Made by a program: the position numbers and the translations under genes
Shown: positions 59,890 to 64,000 of the stretch, one piece after another
How positions within the stretch are numbered: position 1 is the stretch's first letter
How the letters are laid out: each line of letters opens with the position of its first letter
Notes under the pieces: model-generated
Databases searched by the model: none
Seen by the model: only the letters and a program-made list of their open reading frames with translations
What the model was told of the DNA's origin: nothing
Assembly: GCA_964588385.1 (NCBI GenBank)
Contig: CAZPPG010000005.1
Coordinates: 46,974-110,973, forward strand
Direction of reading: 5' to 3'
Length of the DNA stretch: 64,000 nt
From: JAHBWV01 sp964588385
GTDB lineage: Bacteria > Planctomycetota > Phycisphaerae > Phycisphaerales > UBA1924

Positions 59890-61011
59890 TCACGCGCCGG
59901 TGCGGGCCTTCGGGCCGCCAACGACCCACTCGTACGCGCCCAGCACGGATGACACGTGGGTAGTGGCTCGATGCTCCTGCGCGACACGGGTCATGGCGCG
60001 AGCGACGAGGGCCCGGGAGAGCGAGGGATCGCCCAAGGCGCGGCCGATGGCCTGAGCCCACACGCGCGGGGTGTGCTCGTGCACGAGCCACGCGGTCTGG
60101 TCGTCAACGAGCCATGAGACGCCCTCGTCGGCGGCGGCCACGACGATCATGCCCGCGGCCATTGCGTCCAGCAGCACACTTCGCTGCTCCCCCACTGCCT
60201 CGGGCTGCACGAGGATGTCGGCGCGAAGCGCGATGTCGCGACGGAGTTCGATGTCGTCGATCAGCGAGAGACGGCCGAGCAATCCAAGACGCTTGGCGAC
60301 CGGCCACGCCCGGGCGCGCTGGGCGGCGACCGCATCCATGAAGATCACGGCGTCGGGGCGCTCGGCGATCGCGAGCCCGACGCCCTCGAGCGCAGCGATG
60401 GTCGCGCGGGCATCGCGCCCGCCCCCGGTGATGATGATGCTGACCGATCGGTCTTTGGTGACCGCGGCCCGGGACCTTGTCATGGCGTGGACGCCCCACG
60501 GCGCGGCGCGGACGGATGTGATCCCCGCGGCCTTGAGTCGTCGCTCGATCGAGACGTCCGGCGCCAGAAAGACGCGGGGGATCTCCGGATCGCGCCTGCT
60601 GATCGCAACCGCCCGGTCGATCAGCCCGGTGCGCCAGACTTCGAGCGCGAGCGCCGCATTGAGCCGTCGGGCGACGTCCAGCGAAAACTCCCAGACGGAG
60701 CCGCCGAAAGCGTGGACCACGTCGATCACGCGCCCCCCTGAGCGGGAGTCCGGGCGGTCCTCCTGCGACCAGTGCACACCGGCGGCGTGTGAAGCGAGGC
60801 GCGCGGCCCGGAGGCCTCGGGTGAATGGGACGCGGGCGGCGTCATAGGTCATGGATTCGATTAACGGGCTCGGGCCCGCGTTGCCGTCGAGCCCTTCCGG
60901 GAGGGCTCTTGCGACTCTGACGCCCTCGTCTGCGAGGCCGATCTCCAGGCGCGAGAGCATGGCACGCTCACGTGTTCCGAAGATCTCATCGGCGATGATG
61001 AGGACGCGCAT
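59890..61011 (-). CDS. GT-B glycosyltransferase (group 1/4-like)
   Basis: 373 aa. MRVLIIADEIFGTRERAMLS is a glycosyltransferase-type N-terminal Rossmann start. The C-terminal donor domain has SVSIIITGGGRDARATIAAL, LRRDIALRADILVQPEAVGE, an EQRSVLLDAMAAGMIVVAAA stretch that fits the E-x7-E-like GT4 motif region, and GVSWLVDDQTAWLVHEHTPR. Donor and acceptor are unknown. It starts 9 nt after the ABC ATPase stop (SD AAGGTGG), so it is co-transcribed with the transporter genes. The middle region is divergent, so the family level is tentative. Confidence 0.75.
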   Translation of the reverse strand: MRVLIIADEIFGTRERAMLSRLEIGLADEGVRVARALPEGLDGNAGPSPLIESMTYDAARVPFTRGLRAARLASHAAGVHWSQEDRPDSRSGGRVIDVVHAFGGSVWEFSLDVARRLNAALALEVWRTGLIDRAVAISRRDPEIPRVFLAPDVSIERRLKAAGITSVRAAPWGVHAMTRSRAAVTKDRSVSIIITGGGRDARATIAALEGVGLAIAERPDAVIFMDAVAAQRARAWPVAKRLGLLGRLSLIDDIELRRDIALRADILVQPEAVGEQRSVLLDAMAAGMIVVAAADEGVSWLVDDQTAWLVHEHTPRVWAQAIGRALGDPSLSRALVARAMTRVAQEHRATTHVSSVLGAYEWVVGGPKARTGA

Positions 61012-61020
61012 CGCACCACC

Positions 61021-62094
61021 TTACACGGAGGGAACGAACAACGCGAGCGCTGCGGGCTCGGCCCAGACGCCAACCGATCGATCGTGCCCACAGGGGACCA
61101 GGACACACGGTGATTGCGAGGGTGGGATGGGCATCGGGGCTTCGTGCGCCGGCCACCAGGGCGTAAGCCCTTCGACCGCGCCGCGGAGAGAACTCTCTCC
61201 GCCGATGATCTCCGGCACGGTGGGCAGCCGTGTCGCGCGAAGTCCAAGCCGCGGGGCGCAGGCGAGCAGAGCCCGGGTGTAGGGGTGGCACGGCGCGTTC
61301 AGAACCGCGCGGGTGGGGCCGGATTCGACCACGCGGCCGCGGTACATCACACAGACGCGTTCGGAACGCTCTGCGACCAGCCCGACGTCGTGCGTGATGA
61401 GCATGACACCGAGATTTCGCTCGCTGCGCGCCTCGTTGATCAGATCGAGAACCTGTGCCTGCACGGTGGCGTCGAGCGCGGTGGTCGGCTCATCGGCGAT
61501 CAACACGCTCGGGCGGCAGACGAGGGCCATGGCAATCATGACGCGTTGACGCATGCCGCCGGAGAACTCATGGGGATAGGCCGAGAGGCGGGCTCTGGCG
61601 TCCTTGATGCCGGTGCGTTCAAGCTCCGAGGCGGCCAGGTCGCGGGGATCCTTGGCGTCGGGCCGGTGGATTCGGATGGCCTCGATGAGCTGCTCGCCGA
61701 CGGTGAAGACGGGATTGAGGGATGTCATCGGCTCCTGGAAGATCATGGCGATGCGAGAGCCGCGGAAGGATCGCAGCCGGGCAGGCGTGAGCGAGAGAAG
61801 ATCGGTGGAGGTCGCGGCGATGTCGCGCTGATCGCGGATCGTGATCGAACCGGCATCGACCGAGGCGTTCGCTGGCAGAAGCCCCATGATGGCGAGCGCC
61901 GTCATGGACTTGCCGCTTCCGGACTCTCCGACGATCGCGAGCGTCTGGTTGGACGCCAGCTCGAGCGAGACGGAATCAAGGACGGTGTTGCGGCCCGCTC
62001 GGGACGGGAATGAGACGGTGAGACCCTTGACCGAGAGCAGGGGCGGACGCTCCAGCGGGTTCTGGGCCTCGGATCGTGCGTGAACGCTTGTCAT
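61021..62094 (-). CDS. ABC transporter ATP-binding protein (DppD/OppD family)
   Basis: 357 aa. Walker A VGESGSGKSMTAL is near residue 55, the Q-loop is MIFQEPMTSLNPVFTVGEQL, the signature is HEFSGGMRQRVMIAMALVCR, Walker B is VLIADEPTTALDATVQAQVL, and the H-loop is LITHDVGLVAERSERV. The oligopeptide C-terminal extension (HPYTRALLACAPRL) is present, though its Cys cluster is only partly kept. The ATG at 62094 overlaps the permease stop (ATGA). Likely peptide or nickel import; the substrate is not readable. Confidence 0.93.
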   Translation of the reverse strand: MTSVHARSEAQNPLERPPLLSVKGLTVSFPSRAGRNTVLDSVSLELASNQTLAIVGESGSGKSMTALAIMGLLPANASVDAGSITIRDQRDIAATSTDLLSLTPARLRSFRGSRIAMIFQEPMTSLNPVFTVGEQLIEAIRIHRPDAKDPRDLAASELERTGIKDARARLSAYPHEFSGGMRQRVMIAMALVCRPSVLIADEPTTALDATVQAQVLDLINEARSERNLGVMLITHDVGLVAERSERVCVMYRGRVVESGPTRAVLNAPCHPYTRALLACAPRLGLRATRLPTVPEIIGGESSLRGAVEGLTPWWPAHEAPMPIPPSQSPCVLVPCGHDRSVGVWAEPAALALFVPSV

Positions 62095-63209
62095 GCGGCG
62101 GCCCTGCGACGGGGGTCGAGCGAATCGCGCAGGGCTTCGCCCAGGAAGTTGAGCGCGAGAAGTGTGGCGGCGAGCAGCGTGCACGGGACGGCCAGAAGCC
62201 ACCAGTGCGAGCGATAGGTATTGAGTTCGGAGAGTCCGTCGGCCGCGAGATTGCCCCAACTGGGCAGCGGCGGCTTGATGCCGATGCCGAGGAAACTCAG
62301 GAAGCTCTCCTGAAGAATCGCCTGCGGCACGGTAAGGGTGGCATAGACGACGATGGGACCGACCAGATTGGGGAGCAGGTGACGCAGAAAGATGCGTCGA
62401 GGTGTCGCGCCCGCGGCACGCGCGGCTTCCACGAAGGGACGCTCCTTCAGAGAGAGGACCTGCCCTCGGATTACACGGGCCATCGTCAGCCAACTCACGC
62501 ATCCGATCGCGATCAGGAGCGTCAGGGTGTCCAGTGCGACGCGCAGGCGCTCCGAGAGGATGCGGGGCGGCACCGCGACAAGGGCTGCGGCCTCGAGTTC
62601 GTCGCGGATCTGAGGATTCGCGAGGAGCCACCGGTCAACTTCGGCGCGTGAACTCGCCGGCGAGCCGGGCGAACTGAGGGCGTGCATGCGTGAGGCCTCG
62701 GCCTGCGACCAGCGGGCTCGCTCCTTGGTTCGTGCCTGGTACTCCTCCACCAGAGCGCTCCCGGCGACGGCCAGCAGCACGACAAGCAGGACATAGGGAA
62801 GGCCGTACAGGATGTCGACGATGCGCATCATGACGGCGTCGGTACGGCCCCCCGCGTAGCCGGCGATCGCGCCGTAGAGCGTGCCGATGGTGACGGCAAT
62901 CAGCCCGGAGGCGACGCCGACGATGAGGGAGAGCGAGCCGCCGACGAGGGCTCGGACGGCGAGCGAGCGTCCAAGATGATCGGTGCCCAAGAGCTCGCCT
63001 CGGCCGGGGGGCTGGCGAGCGTCGTCAACAACGCCCGCGGCGTAGCGGGGCCCGTCTTTCGTGTCGGCGAGCGTCCACGGAAGGGAACCGATGCAGACGA
63101 TAAGCATGAGAAGGACGACGGCCGCGCCGAGGATGCCGGAGAGCGGCCAGCGGGCGCGGACCGCCGGGGGCGAGACGGAGGGTGGAGATGTGGCGAGCGG
63201 GGTCGACAC
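62091..63209 (-). CDS. ABC transporter permease (DppC/OppC family) with loop insertion
   Basis: 372 aa from GTG at 63209 (397 from ATG at 63284; neither has a good SD, and the shorter one leaves room for the divergent promoter). It has an N-terminal TM1, the DppC-type HLGRSLAVRALVGGSLSLIV, GTLYGAIAGYAGGRTDAVMM and the EAA loop KERPFVEAARAAGATPRRIF followed by LRHLLPNLVGP, and C-terminal SFLGIGIKPPLPSWGNLAAD. Between TM3 and TM4 (about residues 165-250) is an insertion of about 80 hydrophilic residues. It overlaps the ATPase start. DppA and DppB are not in the window. Confidence 0.9.
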   Translation of the reverse strand: MSTPLATSPPSVSPPAVRARWPLSGILGAAVVLLMLIVCIGSLPWTLADTKDGPRYAAGVVDDARQPPGRGELLGTDHLGRSLAVRALVGGSLSLIVGVASGLIAVTIGTLYGAIAGYAGGRTDAVMMRIVDILYGLPYVLLVVLLAVAGSALVEEYQARTKERARWSQAEASRMHALSSPGSPASSRAEVDRWLLANPQIRDELEAAALVAVPPRILSERLRVALDTLTLLIAIGCVSWLTMARVIRGQVLSLKERPFVEAARAAGATPRRIFLRHLLPNLVGPIVVYATLTVPQAILQESFLSFLGIGIKPPLPSWGNLAADGLSELNTYRSHWWLLAVPCTLLAATLLALNFLGEALRDSLDPRRRAAA

Positions 63210-63374
63210 GGGTGGACGATACGCGGGGTGAGAGGGCGGGAAAGGGGACGACGTCCCAGGCGTGTTGGCGCAATCCGGGTCCATTCGCCGCGTCTGAAGT
63301 TGGCTGCGGCATTGCATAGCGTTCCCGATGCTGGTGGCGCGACCCCTGCACCTCCGGCGCATGAGAGTTGGCGC

Positions 63375-63920
63375 ATGAACACACGGCCCACGATCGATCC
63401 GGAAGAGCTCTGGCTGGCGAAGGAGCAGATCCTGCTTGTGGCGCATGAGCCGCGATGGCTGACCGACGCCGCGGAAGAAGGCCGGCGGATCGTGGCGGCG
63501 TGCGAGCCTTCGGTTCTGCGCGTGGAGCACATCGGGAGCACGTCGGTACCGGGGCTGACGGCCAAGCCGATCCTCGACATGATGCCGCTGCTGCGGTCGT
63601 TTGAGGCGGGTTTCGCGTGCGTCGCGCCGATGCGGGCGATGGGGTACTGGTACGCGGGCGAGTTCGGGATCGCGGGGCGGCACCTGTTTGTGAAGGGATC
63701 GCCCCGAACGCACCACGCGCACATGCTTGTCGAGGGATCCCGGGAAGCGCGGCGGCACCTGGCGGTGCGGGAGGTGCTTCGCGGGAATCCCGAGATGTCG
63801 GCACGGTACGCGGCGCTGAAGGAGCAACTGGCGGCGCAGTTCGGCGATGACCGCGACGGGTACGCCGGCGCGAAGGGTGCCCTGATGCGAGAGATCTTCG
63901 AACTCGCCGGTGTTGACTGA
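63375..63920 (+). CDS. GrpB-family protein (nucleotidyltransferase-like)
   Basis: 181 aa. It has LVAHEPRWLTDAAEEGRRIV, then VEHIGSTSVPGLTAKPILDM, the GrpB signature with the nucleotidyltransferase-like GSTSVPGLxAKPxxD, plus GRHLFVKGSP and HHAHMLVEGS. The start is ATG at 63375. GrpB members are often annotated as adenylyltransferase-like proteins of unknown role. It is divergent from the permease gene and ends 39 nt before a tRNA on the opposite strand. Confidence 0.9.
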   Translation: MNTRPTIDPEELWLAKEQILLVAHEPRWLTDAAEEGRRIVAACEPSVLRVEHIGSTSVPGLTAKPILDMMPLLRSFEAGFACVAPMRAMGYWYAGEFGIAGRHLFVKGSPRTHHAHMLVEGSREARRHLAVREVLRGNPEMSARYAALKEQLAAQFGDDRDGYAGAKGALMREIFELAGVD

Positions 63921-63958
63921 GCCGGACGAGCAAGGGGCGGTCGCGGAAGCCTCGGAAA

Positions 63959-64000
63959 TCAGGGTGACAGGATTCGAACCTGCGGCCTCGTGGACCCAAA
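63959..64000 (-). tRNA. tRNA-Pro (anticodon UGG), 3' half
   Basis: The minus strand from the window edge gives the anticodon loop TTTGGGT (anticodon TGG), the stem half CCACG, variable loop AGGCC, T arm GCAGG-TTCGAAT-CCTGT and acceptor half CACCCTG with discriminator A. G72 and A73 fit the C1-G72/A73 pattern of bacterial tRNA-Pro. The 5' half lies beyond the window. CCA is not encoded. Confidence 0.88.

Noticed and set aside
1..64000. CRISPR arrays, rRNA genes, transposases, replication origin
   Set aside because: No spaced direct repeat array, rRNA sequence or transposase motif was seen on either strand; the only mobile sign is the tRNA-Gly remnant.

Overview
The window is a high-G+C (roughly two thirds by eye) bacterial chromosome segment. 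It comes from a diderm: it carries outer-membrane lipoproteins, a tripartite RND exporter and an OmpA-type protein. An S10-spc-alpha ribosomal cluster without rpmD and rpsD, short and heavily modified ribosomal proteins, a free-standing ethylene-receptor-like sensor domain and DUF6265 and zinc-ribbon small proteins fit a Planctomycetota genome, most likely the class Phycisphaerae. That assignment is an inference from gene content; there is no rRNA here to confirm it.

Layout. 1-1629: partial glucan phosphorylase (minus). 1900-7913: RND efflux operon (outer-membrane channel, adaptor, pump), followed by a CoA-binding protein and an entericidin-like lipoprotein. 8813-11051: OmpR/histidine-kinase pair, facing a membrane protein with an intact ethylene-binding-type domain but no kinase. 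12080-15009: envelope/stress cluster (PRC-barrel protein, small membrane protein, CsbD) closed by a terminator. 15047-15916: a gene interrupted by an in-frame amber codon. 16180-17142: DUF6265 protein. 17268-18657: a decayed integrative element at tRNA-Gly(CCC), flanked by a 46-nt near-identical repeat of the tRNA 3' part and holding an S24-type repressor and the C-terminal stub of a tyrosine integrase. 18699-20894: hairpin repeats, a membrane protein, pheS and a small lipoprotein.

20956-38141 (all minus) is the main ribosomal protein cluster: S10-L3-L4-L23-L2-S19-L22-S3-L16-L29-S17-L14-L24-L5-S14-S8-L6-L18-S5-L15-secY-map-infA-L36-S13-S11-rpoA-L17. It runs from a good sigma70-type promoter with a long leader to a strong Rho-independent terminator. 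L30, S4 and adk are missing from their usual slots. L22 carries an HTH-like N-terminal domain, L17 a ~50-residue insertion, S5 a Gly/Arg-rich tail, and S14 has lost its zinc cysteines.

38289-43029 (plus): a secreted protein, an M28 peptidase lipoprotein and ruvB. 43048-48347 (minus): purA-uppS-cdsA-zinc-ribbon coiled coil-ArnT-like glycosyltransferase, with start/stop overlaps typical of one transcript. 48498-53183: a small zinc-ribbon protein, an FHA protein, hemW, a VOC protein, a second DUF6265 protein and a BON protein with a long QYGG low-complexity region. 53297-61011 (minus): citrate synthase, OmpA-type lipoprotein, prepilin peptidase with xseB and xseA, a secreted protein and a GT-B glycosyltransferase. 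61021-63209 (minus): one DppD-type ATPase and one DppC-type permease. The window ends with a GrpB-family gene and the 3' half of tRNA-Pro(UGG).
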